Of a DNA stretch of 64,000 nt, positions 16,788 to 25,272 are shown piece after piece (positions within the stretch are counted from its first letter, which is position 1; each line of letters begins with the position of its first letter). The notes under the pieces were generated by a model that saw only the letters and a program-made list of their open reading frames with translations, made no database searches and had not been told where the DNA came from. This DNA comes from Nostoc sp. WHI. Its GTDB lineage: Bacteria; Cyanobacteriota; Cyanobacteriia; Cyanobacteriales; Nostocaceae. The stretch covers positions 23,149 through 87,148 of the forward strand of contig NZ_WBKM01000055.1 of assembly GCF_015714725.1 (NCBI RefSeq), read 5' to 3'. Both the position numbers and the translations under genes were made by a program.

Positions 16788-18884
16788 ATGATGTGGCAAA
16801 AACTCAAAAAATCACTGAAAAAATGGCAAGGAACACTGATAATTACTCCCTGTGTTGCAGGATTAGTCATTGCTGGGAGTAATATCGGTATTTTTAGAAT
16901 TTTAGAATGGGTGACTTTAGATCAATTATTTCGTATTCGTCCGCAAGAAGCTGTAGACAAACGAATTGTGATTGTCACAATTGACGAGCCAGATATTCAA
17001 TATGTCAAGCAATGGCCGATGGCCGATCGCGTTATGGCGAAAATGATTCGCAATATCAAAGCACAACAACCAAGAGCGATCGCCATCGATATTTATCGGG
17101 ATTTACCCGTAGAACCGGGACACGCAGAACTAGTCAAAGAATTTCAAAATACTCCCAATTTTATTGGCATTGAAAAAGTTGCCGGAAAACCAGTTGCACC
17201 ACCACCGAATCTAGCTAAACAGGGTCAAGTAGCTGCTAATGACCTCCTCTTAGATACAGATGGCAAAATCCGACGCGGTATTATTTTATTAGGTAAACCT
17301 GATCAAAGTTTAGCTCAAGGGCTAGGAGTCAAACTAGCCTTAACATATTTGGAAAAAGAAGGCATTGAATTAAAAGCAATCAACGCAGATAAACAAATCT
17401 ACGGTTTAGGCAAAGCTAAGTTTGTACCTCTATCTAGCAATGATGGGCAATACAACGAAGTTGATATGGGGGGATACCAAGTTTTAATTAATTATCGAGG
17501 TGGGCTAGAGAGCTTTGCTCATATTTCCATGACCGATGTTTTAGAAAATCGCATACCTGCTAATTTTATGCGCGATCGCCTAGTTTTGGTCGGTGCAAAA
17601 GCTCCCAGTTTAAATGATAGCTATAGTACCCCTTACAATAGCAATTTATTTTTTCCTACAGAGCTAGTCCCTGGAGTAGTAGTTCACGCAAATCTTACCA
17701 GTCAGATTCTCAGCGCCGCCATAGATGGCCGCCCAATGATGCGAGCTACCGTTAAACCTCTAAACTGGTTCTTAATCATCTTTTGGTCTGGATATAGTGC
17801 CACTCTTGGTGCAATTTACATTAAAAAACGTTGGCTGACCATAAGTGGTTTATTACTGGCTGTGGTGATTATTTTTAGCAGTGCTTACATTGCCTTTCTT
17901 GGTGGTTGGTTAATTCCTGTATTTACACCATTATTAACTGTTATCAGCGCATTAATAATTGGTCTTGTACAGGTTTTATGGAAAAATCTGATGCTTTCCT
18001 ATCGGCAATTGGAAGATTATGCCCACAACCTAGAAATTAAAGTTCAAGAACGCACTGCTGAACTAGCCGAAGCTAATGAAGAAATTAATATTCTCAATGA
18101 AAAACTCAAAGGAGAAAACCTCCGCATGAGTGCCGAACTCGATATAATTCGGCGAATGCAACAAATGATTCTTCCAAAACCAGAAGAACTAGAAGCTATT
18201 GAAGGACTAGATATTGCTGGCTTTATGGAAGCTGCGGATGAAGTCGGCGGCGATTACTACGATGTACTGCACACCGACGGAGTAGTAACTCTTGGTATTG
18301 GAGACGTAACTGGACATGGCCTAGAAAGTGGATTGTTAATGTTAATGACACAAACAGCAGTTCGCCTCCTCAAAGAAATCCGCGAATCTGATTCAGTGCG
18401 CTTCTTTGACATACTCAACCGCACTATCTGCAAGAACGTGCAACGGATGAACTCTGAGAAGAACTTGACATTGGTGATTCTCAACTATGCTCAAGGGCAA
18501 ATAAGTATCAGTGGACAGCACGAAGAAACAATTATCATCCGCAAAGGTGGGCAAATTGAGCTTATTGACACAATGGACTTGGGTTTCCCCATTGGTTTAG
18601 ATGATGACATAACTGATTTTATTAGCGATATAACCCTGGAATTACAACCAGGTGATGGGGTTGTCCTCTACACCGATGGTATTACCGAAGCCAAAGACAT
18701 CAATAAAAATCAATACGGCCTTGAACCGTTATGTGAAATAATCAGTCAAAACTGGCACAAATCAGCATCAGAAATTAAAGATGCAGTAATTTTAGATGTG
18801 CGACGACATATTGGTAAACAAAAAGTATTTGATGACATCACATTGCTAGTATTCAAGCGACAGGAAGAAGTTTATGAAAGTTAA
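16788..18884 (+). CDS. CHASE2 sensor - three-TM - SpoIIE-type serine phosphatase
   Basis: 698 residues. After a first membrane segment comes an extracytoplasmic CHASE2 domain (~35-310; IVIVTIDEPDIQ, RAIAIDIYRDLP, LVLVGAKAP). Three membrane segments (~325-410) and a short coiled coil (~412-460, VQERTAELAEANEEINIL) follow. The C-terminal PP2C/SpoIIE domain (~470-695) has EVGGDYYDV, GIGDVTGHGLESGL and LYTDGITEA, carrying the metal-binding aspartates. The predicted role is to sense an external signal and dephosphorylate a STAS-type antagonist. A kinase-like ATPase and a STAS-like protein are encoded downstream. The start is 3 bp after the DUF928 stop. Confidence 0.93.
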   Translation: MMWQKLKKSLKKWQGTLIITPCVAGLVIAGSNIGIFRILEWVTLDQLFRIRPQEAVDKRIVIVTIDEPDIQYVKQWPMADRVMAKMIRNIKAQQPRAIAIDIYRDLPVEPGHAELVKEFQNTPNFIGIEKVAGKPVAPPPNLAKQGQVAANDLLLDTDGKIRRGIILLGKPDQSLAQGLGVKLALTYLEKEGIELKAINADKQIYGLGKAKFVPLSSNDGQYNEVDMGGYQVLINYRGGLESFAHISMTDVLENRIPANFMRDRLVLVGAKAPSLNDSYSTPYNSNLFFPTELVPGVVVHANLTSQILSAAIDGRPMMRATVKPLNWFLIIFWSGYSATLGAIYIKKRWLTISGLLLAVVIIFSSAYIAFLGGWLIPVFTPLLTVISALIIGLVQVLWKNLMLSYRQLEDYAHNLEIKVQERTAELAEANEEINILNEKLKGENLRMSAELDIIRRMQQMILPKPEELEAIEGLDIAGFMEAADEVGGDYYDVLHTDGVVTLGIGDVTGHGLESGLLMLMTQTAVRLLKEIRESDSVRFFDILNRTICKNVQRMNSEKNLTLVILNYAQGQISISGQHEETIIIRKGGQIELIDTMDLGFPIGLDDDITDFISDITLELQPGDGVVLYTDGITEAKDINKNQYGLEPLCEIISQNWHKSASEIKDAVILDVRRHIGKQKVFDDITLLVFKRQEEVYES

Positions 18885-18902
18885 TATCGGCAAATATAAA
18901 CA

Positions 18903-18998
18903 ATGCTCTAGAATCCAAAATGAGTCATGAAAATCTCCGATTCTTCTCTCTGTGCATCTATGGTTAATTTATTTTTAAAATGATTTATAACTGCTATA
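18903..18998. mobile_element. Degenerate copy of the element at 20583-20709
   Basis: The left side GAATCCAAAATGAGTCATGA (18911-18930) and the right side TGATTTATAACTGCTATA (18981-18998) match the ends of the 20583 element (ATCCTAAATGAGTCGTGAAA and ATGATTTAGGACTGCTATA), with a different middle. It is probably a decayed non-autonomous element in the 600-bp gap after the phosphatase gene. Confidence 0.5.
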
Positions 18999-19076
18999 GG
19001 AATCATATTTGATTTCTGAAAAAATCTCGGTAGTCTTGTAATGGGCTGTCATGGCTAAAATGATTGCAAAAAAATT

Positions 19077-19151
19077 GTAGGTTGGGTGGAGGCTTTGCGT
19101 AACCCAACATCCTGATATATGTTGGGTTGCGCTTTGCTCCACCCAACCTAC
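19077..19151. repeat. Large inverted repeat (GTAGGTTGGGTGGAG family)
   Basis: GTAGGTTGGGTGGAGGCTTT... pairs with ...GCTTTGCTCCACCCAACCTAC over about 33 bp with few mismatches and a short loop (CCTGATAT). Shorter relatives of the AACCCAAC motif occur near 32945-33000 and 59685-59712. It is a dispersed hairpin and could also act as a transcription barrier between the phosphatase and kinase genes. The rest of 18999-19483 is AT-rich with no gene seen. Confidence 0.85.
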
Positions 19152-19483
19152 GTCTAACGCACTATTTTGCGTAGACAGTCTACTACGTGCATTTCAAAAA
19201 TCAAATACTAGTCCTATATACGATCATCGACTTAGATTTTTAGCTTATTGGGTATTGCATAATTGCGGTATTAAATCATTAAATTCAACTTTTAAAGTAA
19301 GAATTCAGCATCCAAAATTCAGTAGTCATAATTTATAAGAAATCTAGAATGCCTAGTATATTTATTTATCAAATTTTCTTCTGATTTTTTAACTATTCTG
19401 CCTCCTGAATTCTTACCTTTTAAAACTCTTCTTATTTGCGCTTAACCTGCATTTATGTACAATTATTTTGAGATTAAAAAACT

Positions 19484-20104
19484 ATGATTCCAATATCTAC
19501 AGTCTCTACTATAATCAAAACTGAATTATTTGGTGATTTGATCTCTGACTTTCCTCCAGAACATGATTCTCTTGAACTTTCTTTTACACCCACTTCTCGC
19601 TCAATCAAACAACGTTGGCGTAGCAATCGTCTTTCAGCACATTTTTTTGCAGACTACTTTACCAACTTTTTAGCGGTAGATGAAAATGAACCAAATCAAG
19701 AACAAATAATCAAAGAAAGTAAAAGTGCGGTTAGCTATGTTGCCAACGAACTTTTAGAAAATGCCATGAAGTTTAATGATGATAGTTCTAACTACAAAGT
19801 AAGATTTGGTATTCATTTATTGAATGACGCAGATAGTGTCACTGCCGTGATTTTTGCCAGCAATAGTATTAAACTAGAAACTGAAGCTAAATTGAGAGCA
19901 GTTATTAAAAAAATCTTAACTTCAAATACCCATGAAATGTATGTGCATCAAGTTGAAAAAAGTGCTGACGAAAATGGATCTTCTGGCTTAGGGCTGTTAA
20001 CCATGATTAATGACTACTCAGCTAAAATTGGTTGGAAATTAGAAACTATTCAGCAAGAATCTATAATCATGGCTGTAACTACAATGGCGCAATTTAAGGT
20101 ATAG
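19484..20104 (+). CDS. HATPase-fold kinase-like regulator (anti-sigma / slr1658-like)
   Basis: 206 residues. The N-box NELLENAMKFN (~86-96) and the glycine box SSGLGLLTMIND (~166-177) are the ATP-binding signatures of the GHKL/HATPase fold. There is no dimerisation/phosphoacceptor His domain, so it is not a classical sensor kinase. It fits RsbW/SiaB-like protein kinases that phosphorylate STAS antagonists. In cyanobacteria such genes recur with a SpoIIE phosphatase and a small STAS-like protein, the arrangement here. I recall the family name slr1658 for this type but have not checked it. Confidence 0.8.
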   Translation: MIPISTVSTIIKTELFGDLISDFPPEHDSLELSFTPTSRSIKQRWRSNRLSAHFFADYFTNFLAVDENEPNQEQIIKESKSAVSYVANELLENAMKFNDDSSNYKVRFGIHLLNDADSVTAVIFASNSIKLETEAKLRAVIKKILTSNTHEMYVHQVEKSADENGSSGLGLLTMINDYSAKIGWKLETIQQESIIMAVTTMAQFKV

Positions 20105-20155
20105 TATTCATCGGTATCTGATTCAAATATTGTTTATTTAGGAAAAGAACATATT

Positions 20156-20509
20156 ATGGTTTTGCAAGAGATTAAAGATGGAGATTACACTGTTGAAGCT
20201 TATACAGACTCTGCAATAGTTAACTTTAAAGGAGAATTGAGCCTTGGGGGATCGAGTGAATATGAACCAATTACCAATCTACTCAATAAAATTGCCGCAA
20301 CCGATCCTGCAACGATGACTTTGAACTTAAGAGATTTAGCATTTCTCAACAGTTCCGGTATTAGTATGTTATCAAAATTTGTCCTGAGCTTGCGTAAGAA
20401 AAAAGGAATTCAGTTGCTTATCTTAGGTTCAAATACTATGCCTTGGCAAGGAAAATCATTGAAAAACCTAGAACGTTTACTCCCTGGTCTTAAACTCGAA
20501 ATTGAATAA
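20156..20509 (+). CDS. Small STAS-like antagonist protein (slr1659-like)
   Basis: 117 residues. The fold pattern beta-alpha-beta with LRDLAFLNSSGISML (~60-73) matches the STAS anti-sigma antagonist motif, in which the Ser in the NSSG segment is the phosphorylation site. It is encoded 51 bp after the HATPase gene on the same strand. The likely cycle is phosphorylation by the upstream kinase-like protein and dephosphorylation by the CHASE2-SpoIIE protein. Its downstream target (a sigma factor, cyclase or other enzyme) is not visible. Confidence 0.82.
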   Translation: MVLQEIKDGDYTVEAYTDSAIVNFKGELSLGGSSEYEPITNLLNKIAATDPATMTLNLRDLAFLNSSGISMLSKFVLSLRKKKGIQLLILGSNTMPWQGKSLKNLERLLPGLKLEIE

Positions 20510-20582
20510 TAAATATACTAAAAAGCTTAAAGCATTGCTACTGCTGGACGTTAGTTTTTTGGTTCTTCGGTACTTATTATGC

Positions 20583-20709
20583 TATAGCAATCCTAAATGA
20601 GTCGTGAAAAATATAAATAAGGAAACGAACCGCCAAGAACGCCAAGGACACAAAGGGAAGAAAGAAGAAAGAGATATAGAATTTTCACAAATGATTTAGG
20701 ACTGCTATA
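20583..20709. mobile_element. MITE-like element with ~27-bp imperfect terminal inverted repeats
   Basis: The left end TATAGCAATCCTAAATGAGT and the right end ATGATTTAGGACTGCTATA are inverted copies with a few mismatches and extend inward to GTGAAAA/TTTTCAC. The middle is purine-rich (CCGCCAAGAACGCCAAGGAC). There is no coding capacity. A decayed relative is at 18903-18998. Confidence 0.7.
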
Positions 20710-20720
20710 TGTAGCTTTGA

Positions 20721-20761
20721 TAATATTTAAAGCCCTTATCTGATGAGGGTTTTAAATATTA
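20721..20761. terminator. Strong hairpin, probable bidirectional terminator
   Basis: TAATATTTAAAGCCCT pairs with AGGGTTTTAAATATTA (one G-T mismatch) around TATCTGATG. It is followed by TCTTTTAATTT. It lies after the STAS gene and the element, and ahead of the MscS gene. Confidence 0.6.
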
Positions 20762-20834
20762 TCTTTTAATTTAAGACCGATTTCAGATGAAAGATAATTA
20801 AACAATTATAAATAGGAGCAATAAAACTACTACA

Positions 20835-22439
20835 ATGCTAAACAAACTTTTACCATTTGAAACAAATACTTGGGCTTTCGTTCTAAGTAGCTTACTAATT
20901 ACATTTGTTGGCGGCATTTTACTTTATGTCATTTTATTTTATGTATTGCGTTCCCTTTTTCGCAAATTTGAACGAGATATTGCCCTAGTTACCCTTAACG
21001 TTTCGGCTTATCCGGCTCTAGCTACTTTTGTGTTAGGTGTCCTCAAATTAACCTTCGAGAGTCTGCCTTCAGGTGCAGTGATTGACAGCTTTGAAAATCT
21101 CATAACAGCCGGAATAATCATATCAATTAGCTATTGGATAGTACAAGTTTTTATTGAAGTTTTTATTTATTACCTGAAGCAGTATACTCAACAAACAGAA
21201 GCCATGTGGGACGATGTGCTACTACCTCTCTTAGAAGCAGTAGTTCCTGCTGTAATTTACTTGATAGCTGCTTTTTTGGTTTTACGTTCCTTTGGAGTCG
21301 ATCTTACTGGTATTTGGGTAGCTTTAGGTGGTGCAACATTCGTAATTGGTTTTGCAGATCAAGGCATCCTGGCAAACTTCTTTAGTGGTGTTGTGTTGTT
21401 GATTGATACACCCTTCCAGTTTGGTGATGTTTTGCGCCTTGAGGACGGTTCTATTGCCATACTAAGAAAAATTGGTGTGCGGGTTACGCAACTTTATGTA
21501 CCTGACAAACATTATAATATTTACATTCCTAATAGTAATTTACAAAGCCAGAATATTATTAACCTCAGCCGTCCTACAGCTTATTACCATCACTCTAGTC
21601 AGGTAGAAATATTAGTCAAGTATGATATGTATGAAGCTAAACAGATGATAGTAAAAATTATTTTATCTCATCCAGATACGTTAGGAGATATTGGTAAAAA
21701 ATTAGAAATAATTGATGATTACTATCAAATTGATGAACTAACAGAACAACAAAAAATAGGCAAATTGCGCTTAATTGCAGAACAGGAAGTTAACTATAAA
21801 TTAGAAGAGATTCAAATAGGACTAGAAACACTAGTTGTTACACTCCAGTTTGCTGAAAAGGGTGGGTTAACGCAAGATGAAATTAATAATGTACAGCAGG
21901 AGTATAAGGATATACTAGCTTTGATTGGGTTAGAAGCAATTGCGGAAACTCAAAACAATCGTACTATTTTTGACTTGCAAGAAATCAGAGTTCAAGATTC
22001 GTTGATTGAGTTAGTTCGGGGATGGTATCGCATCTGGATTCGCGATCCAAATCTCTTGGATAATGATAGTTACATGGTTTCTGAAGAGTGGGAACGTAAA
22101 CTTAATCTACTCAAGCGGAGATCGCAGCGTTTATACCAAAAAATTTCTAATCCCCAAACTGAAGAAACTCGGATTGATGATTATGTGATGGAATTAAATA
22201 AATGGGTTCGGGAACGATTCAAAGAACCGCGACAAAAGTGGCAAGAACCACAAGTTTTAATCAAAGGTACAAATCATAGCGATGATGGGATTACTTATGC
22301 TGAATTTAAGCTCAATTTCTTCGTTGATGATATCAAATTAGAGAATGGTAGAAGAGGTGATCGCGTTAGCAGTCAGATATATCAAGAGGTTTTGCAATAT
22401 CTCAAGTCTAAAAGTGTGAATGATATTAATATCGTCTGA
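20835..22439 (+). CDS. MscS-family mechanosensitive ion channel
   Basis: 534 residues. Membrane segments lie at ~14-40, 54-75, 88-115 and 130-152. The pore/TM3 and beta domain follow: FVIGFADQGILANFFSGVVLLIDTPFQFGDVLRL, then YIPNSNLQSQNIINLSRP. The long cytoplasmic C-terminus (~270-534) is larger than in the minimal MscS and contains charged helices. It should release solutes on hypo-osmotic shock. The start ATG is preceded by TAGGAGCAA some 15 bp upstream. The gene is separated from the STAS gene by the element and hairpin, so it is probably transcribed on its own. Confidence 0.93.
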   Translation: MLNKLLPFETNTWAFVLSSLLITFVGGILLYVILFYVLRSLFRKFERDIALVTLNVSAYPALATFVLGVLKLTFESLPSGAVIDSFENLITAGIIISISYWIVQVFIEVFIYYLKQYTQQTEAMWDDVLLPLLEAVVPAVIYLIAAFLVLRSFGVDLTGIWVALGGATFVIGFADQGILANFFSGVVLLIDTPFQFGDVLRLEDGSIAILRKIGVRVTQLYVPDKHYNIYIPNSNLQSQNIINLSRPTAYYHHSSQVEILVKYDMYEAKQMIVKIILSHPDTLGDIGKKLEIIDDYYQIDELTEQQKIGKLRLIAEQEVNYKLEEIQIGLETLVVTLQFAEKGGLTQDEINNVQQEYKDILALIGLEAIAETQNNRTIFDLQEIRVQDSLIELVRGWYRIWIRDPNLLDNDSYMVSEEWERKLNLLKRRSQRLYQKISNPQTEETRIDDYVMELNKWVRERFKEPRQKWQEPQVLIKGTNHSDDGITYAEFKLNFFVDDIKLENGRRGDRVSSQIYQEVLQYLKSKSVNDINIV

Positions 22440-22642
22440 ATTCTGCGAAGTAACCGAAAGATTTCTACAAGATCCGCAACCAACTCAGTGATAGTGGATT
22501 CGCCGACTATCTTGGCTGCTTGAGCAACAGCTATAGAATATTTACTCTTAGCTAACAACAAATATACTTTATAAGTCAACAGGACTTACGCAACTGGCAC
22601 AAAATGCGGGCGGGGCGAAGCCCCGACACACGGGAATTTAAA

Positions 22643-23552
22643 TTAGACCAAACACATATGAACGTCTGGACGTTTTAATTGCTGAATTAGATAATTAGAT
22701 AGTAAGTTGTGCTTGATTTTATAAATAGTTTGGCCTGTTTGATAGGCTAAATTTTTCAGTCTCAGCCAAACCAACATAGCACAAGCAATATGATTTCTTT
22801 GCCGAAAGTATCATCAACTAAACGATTAGTTTTCAAAGGACAATAATAAACTTTATCTAAACCATCAATATAAAGCATTAAATTATTTACCGCATACCAC
22901 GTATCCATTAAAACAGTATCAAAAGGGAGAAGCTTTTGATATACAAGACCTTGCAGCATATTTTTTACGTGGTCTATCTTAGTTAAACCATCATTATCAG
23001 GATTAAAAATACGATAATCAATTACCCAAAAGTTTTGAGTGTTAGGATTCACCAGCCCCGTTGGGGCGGGTATAGGGTGTGGGGTGTTGGGTTGCAGGTT
23101 ATAAAGAAGCCCCAACAGCCCTAAAGTCAGAAGCGAGGCTTTTTCAAGGCGCTTGCATTGGGCGAGGTTGGAAGCCTCGTCCAATGCCGTATTCCCTACA
23201 CCCGACACCCTATCCCCCACACCCTTCTTCTCACATATACACAACTGACTATTCCGATTCCTCTGACGATTCCATGTTCATTCCCACTATAATGTCTTCG
23301 TACTATTTCGATTTCTTCGGAAAATCTTTTATCTAAAACTGTATCATCAAATATAATACAAGCATCTTCGTCAGTGACAATTAAATTTTTCACATTATCC
23401 CAAAGTAGACGAGGAGTTAGCTTTTCATTTTTTAAATAATAATTAATTTTATCATGACTAATATTTTCTAAGTGTTCTGCTAAATTAGTAAGAGTGTAGT
23501 TTATTTGACTACTAAGTAAATATTGACAATAATCGAGTTTTGTAAATTTCAT
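22643..23552 (-). pseudogene. Remnant DDE transposase (IS701/IS4-like) with internal deletion and nested insertion
   Basis: The N-terminal part begins MKFTKLDYCQYLLSS and includes IIFDDTVLDKR (first catalytic Asp). The frame is then interrupted by a ~180-bp element (23053-23231) and resumes at NPNTQNFWVIDYR, with VLMDTWYA (second Asp). After RLVDDT the sequence jumps to RNHIACAMLVW in another frame, so the segment expected to hold the catalytic Glu is deleted. The C-terminal end reads LKRPDVHMCLV, stop at 22643. Two independent lesions make it non-functional. Confidence 0.88.
23053..23231. mobile_element. ~180-bp non-autonomous element inserted in the transposase (copy 1)
   Basis: It starts CAGCCCCGTTGGGGCGGG and ends CACCCTTCTTCT. 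It is flanked by CAC at 23050-23052 and 23232-23234. Removing the element plus one CAC restores the transposase reading ...VYV-NPNTQNF..., which fixes the borders. Its inner part, GCTTGCATTGGGCGAGG, is shared with the copy at 37537-37716. Confidence 0.82.
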
Positions 23553-23645
23553 ATTAAATCATCAATCAACACTTAAAAGATATTTATTATTTTTCCGCTC
23601 CAGAGAGGAGCATAAATATCTTATTACTTATGATGTTTGTAATTA

Positions 23646-23891
23646 AATGAAGCAACGAGTGCTTTAGATTTGCAAAATGAAGGAGCTTTGTATCAAAAAT
23701 TACAATCTATGAAAACAACATTTATCAGTGTTGGGCATCGGGAAAGCCTGTTTGATTATCATCAATGGGTTTTGGAACTTTCACAAGATTCCAGTTGGCA
23801 ACTTGTGACTGTGCAAGATTATCGAAATCAAAAAGCAATAAATATTCAAAGCGCGCCTAATAATGAGTTGCAAAATCAATCTCAAATATAG
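23646..23891 (+). pseudogene. C-terminal stump of an ABC transporter ATPase
   Basis: The frame begins without a start codon at 23646 and reads NEATSALDLQNEGALYQKL, the end of Walker B plus D-loop of an ABC ATPase. It continues TTFISVGHRESL (H-loop) and WVLELS, as in cyanobacterial SbmA/BacA-like or ALDP-like permease-ATPase fusions. The Walker A and membrane parts are absent. The cut coincides with the edge of the transposase remnant, so an IS insertion or deletion probably removed the 5' part. Confidence 0.85.
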
Positions 23892-23951
23892 CTACGCGTA
23901 GCGTCTCGCAGAGAGCGTCTAGGGGTTTCCCCCATGAGTGACTGTCGGCGC
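23891..23951. repeat. Cluster of small dispersed repeats
   Basis: CTACGCGTAGCGTCTCGC (family of 357 and 6530) is followed directly by GGGGTTTCCCCCATGAGTGA. The latter recurs inverted at 44777-44805. The region up to 24063 shows no gene. Confidence 0.7.
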
Positions 23952-24063
23952 AGAGGAAAGGGCAGAGGCACGCAGAGAATTCGCTACGAGATTAATGAAA
24001 TCTTGTACTAAGCATCTCCGGTATTGTCCCAATAAAGACATTCCTGGGATGAGCTTAAACTCT

Positions 24064-24942
24064 TTATTCCCCGATCGCTTCTCCCCATTCCTTAATTACA
24101 GAAAATAGTGATGAGTAATCATCATCAGCAAATGACATTTTCACGGCTGTCTGCAAGATTTGCCGAACACCTTTAATACTGCTGAGATCCAAACTCAGAG
24201 ATTTCGCTTCAGAGATAAACAATTCTGTATCTTTAAGCAAGTGTTTTGTAGGGAAATTGGGATGAGCATAATTGCTATCCAACATCCGTTGTAGCTTTTT
24301 GTCAAAGGTAGGTGCGTAGAGTGAACTGTCGCGCAATATTTGCATAAACACATCCACATCGACACCCTGACGCTGGACAAAAGCTAGGCTGAGAGCAAAG
24401 CTAGCTGTTAGAGAAGCTATTAGTTGATTTAGTGCCAATTTGAGCGCTGCCGCAGATCCTACTGGCCCGATAAGTAAAGGTTCTGTGCCAAAATTTTCGA
24501 GTAAGTCCAAGTGGCGTTCATATTGTTCTGGCTCGGCACCTACCATAACACTCAACTTGCCAGCTTTTGCTTCCGGGATGCTCCCTAATACGGGTGCTTC
24601 GAGATACTCACCGCCACCTGCAACAACTGCATCTCTAATTTCCTGGCTTTCTGTAGGAGTAATTGTTCCCATTTGGATGATAGTGCGCCCTTCCAGAGTT
24701 TGCCAAGCAGTATCTGAAAGTAACACGTTATAAATGGCCGAGGCATTAGTAAGCATGAGGATTACGCACTCAGCAGCACGAATGGCGTGGCGGGGATGTG
24801 TGACAATTTCAGCCCCAGCCGCTTGTAGTGGCGCTAATTTTTCTGGGGTGCGATTGTAGGCAACTAGTTGTATATCTGCGGCTAATAACCTTTGAGCCAT
24901 TGGTAGTCCCATCAGTCCGGTTCCCAGAAATGCCACCTTCAT
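24064..24942 (-). CDS. NAD(P)-dependent beta-hydroxyacid dehydrogenase (HIBADH/GLYR family)
   Basis: 292 residues. The N-terminal Rossmann motif is FLGTGLMGLPMAQRLL; the substrate-binding GSIPEAKAGKLSVMVG and the catalytic-lysine region GSAAALKLALNQL (Lys ~168) are intact. The family oxidises or reduces small hydroxyacids or aldehydes, such as 3-hydroxyisobutyrate, tartronate semialdehyde, glyoxylate or succinic semialdehyde. The exact substrate cannot be told here. It is a full-length, stand-alone gene with a start at ATG 24942. Confidence 0.92.
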   Translation of the reverse strand: MKVAFLGTGLMGLPMAQRLLAADIQLVAYNRTPEKLAPLQAAGAEIVTHPRHAIRAAECVILMLTNASAIYNVLLSDTAWQTLEGRTIIQMGTITPTESQEIRDAVVAGGGEYLEAPVLGSIPEAKAGKLSVMVGAEPEQYERHLDLLENFGTEPLLIGPVGSAAALKLALNQLIASLTASFALSLAFVQRQGVDVDVFMQILRDSSLYAPTFDKKLQRMLDSNYAHPNFPTKHLLKDTELFISEAKSLSLDLSSIKGVRQILQTAVKMSFADDDYSSLFSVIKEWGEAIGE

Positions 24943-24980
24943 TTTTCACGTTCCTTTGGTACAGTATCAAACGATTTTGG

Positions 24981-25004
24981 ATTTTAGATTTTAGATTTTA
25001 GATT
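24981..25004 (+). repeat. Heptanucleotide repeat ATTTTAG x3
   Basis: Three copies of ATTTTAG plus ATT lie just upstream of the dehydrogenase gene. This is the short tandem heptamer class seen elsewhere in the window. Confidence 0.7.
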
Positions 25005-25066
25005 GGCCGCACCAATCAAGTCATTGGTTTTGTCATTTAAGTTTCTCTACTCTCTAACTCTGGTAA

Positions 25067-25162
25067 TTAGCCACCTGCGGCAAAAGTCGCCATAATTATC
25101 ACTGAAAGTAAAATACCTGGAGTAAGTAATGTTATTAACATTAACAGGTCGTGAGTAGTCAT
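25067..25162 (-). CDS. Possible 31-residue single-span membrane peptide
   Basis: The ORF reads MTTHDLLMLITLLTPGILL and continues with SVIIMATFAAGG before TAA. One hydrophobic helix with polar ends is the usual form of small cyanobacterial photosynthetic or respiratory complex subunits (PsbM, PetN, NdhP size class). I do not recognise it as a named subunit. No clear ribosome-binding site is seen. It sits alone between two minus-strand genes. Confidence 0.45.
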   Translation of the reverse strand: MTTHDLLMLITLLTPGILLSVIIMATFAAGG

Positions 25163-25272
25163 AATTATTACTTTGGTAGTGTGTTTAACTTTATAGTAAT
25201 CACTGTAATGCTAGTCTAAATAGGACTGATAGTGCATTCTTAAATAGAGCTTTAACTTTTCTTTCTGTACGT

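Noticed and set aside
22382..22579. Minus-strand ORF of 65 codons after the MscS gene
   Set aside because: It overlaps the MscS 3' end and shows no recognisable domain; at best a fragment of older mobile DNA.
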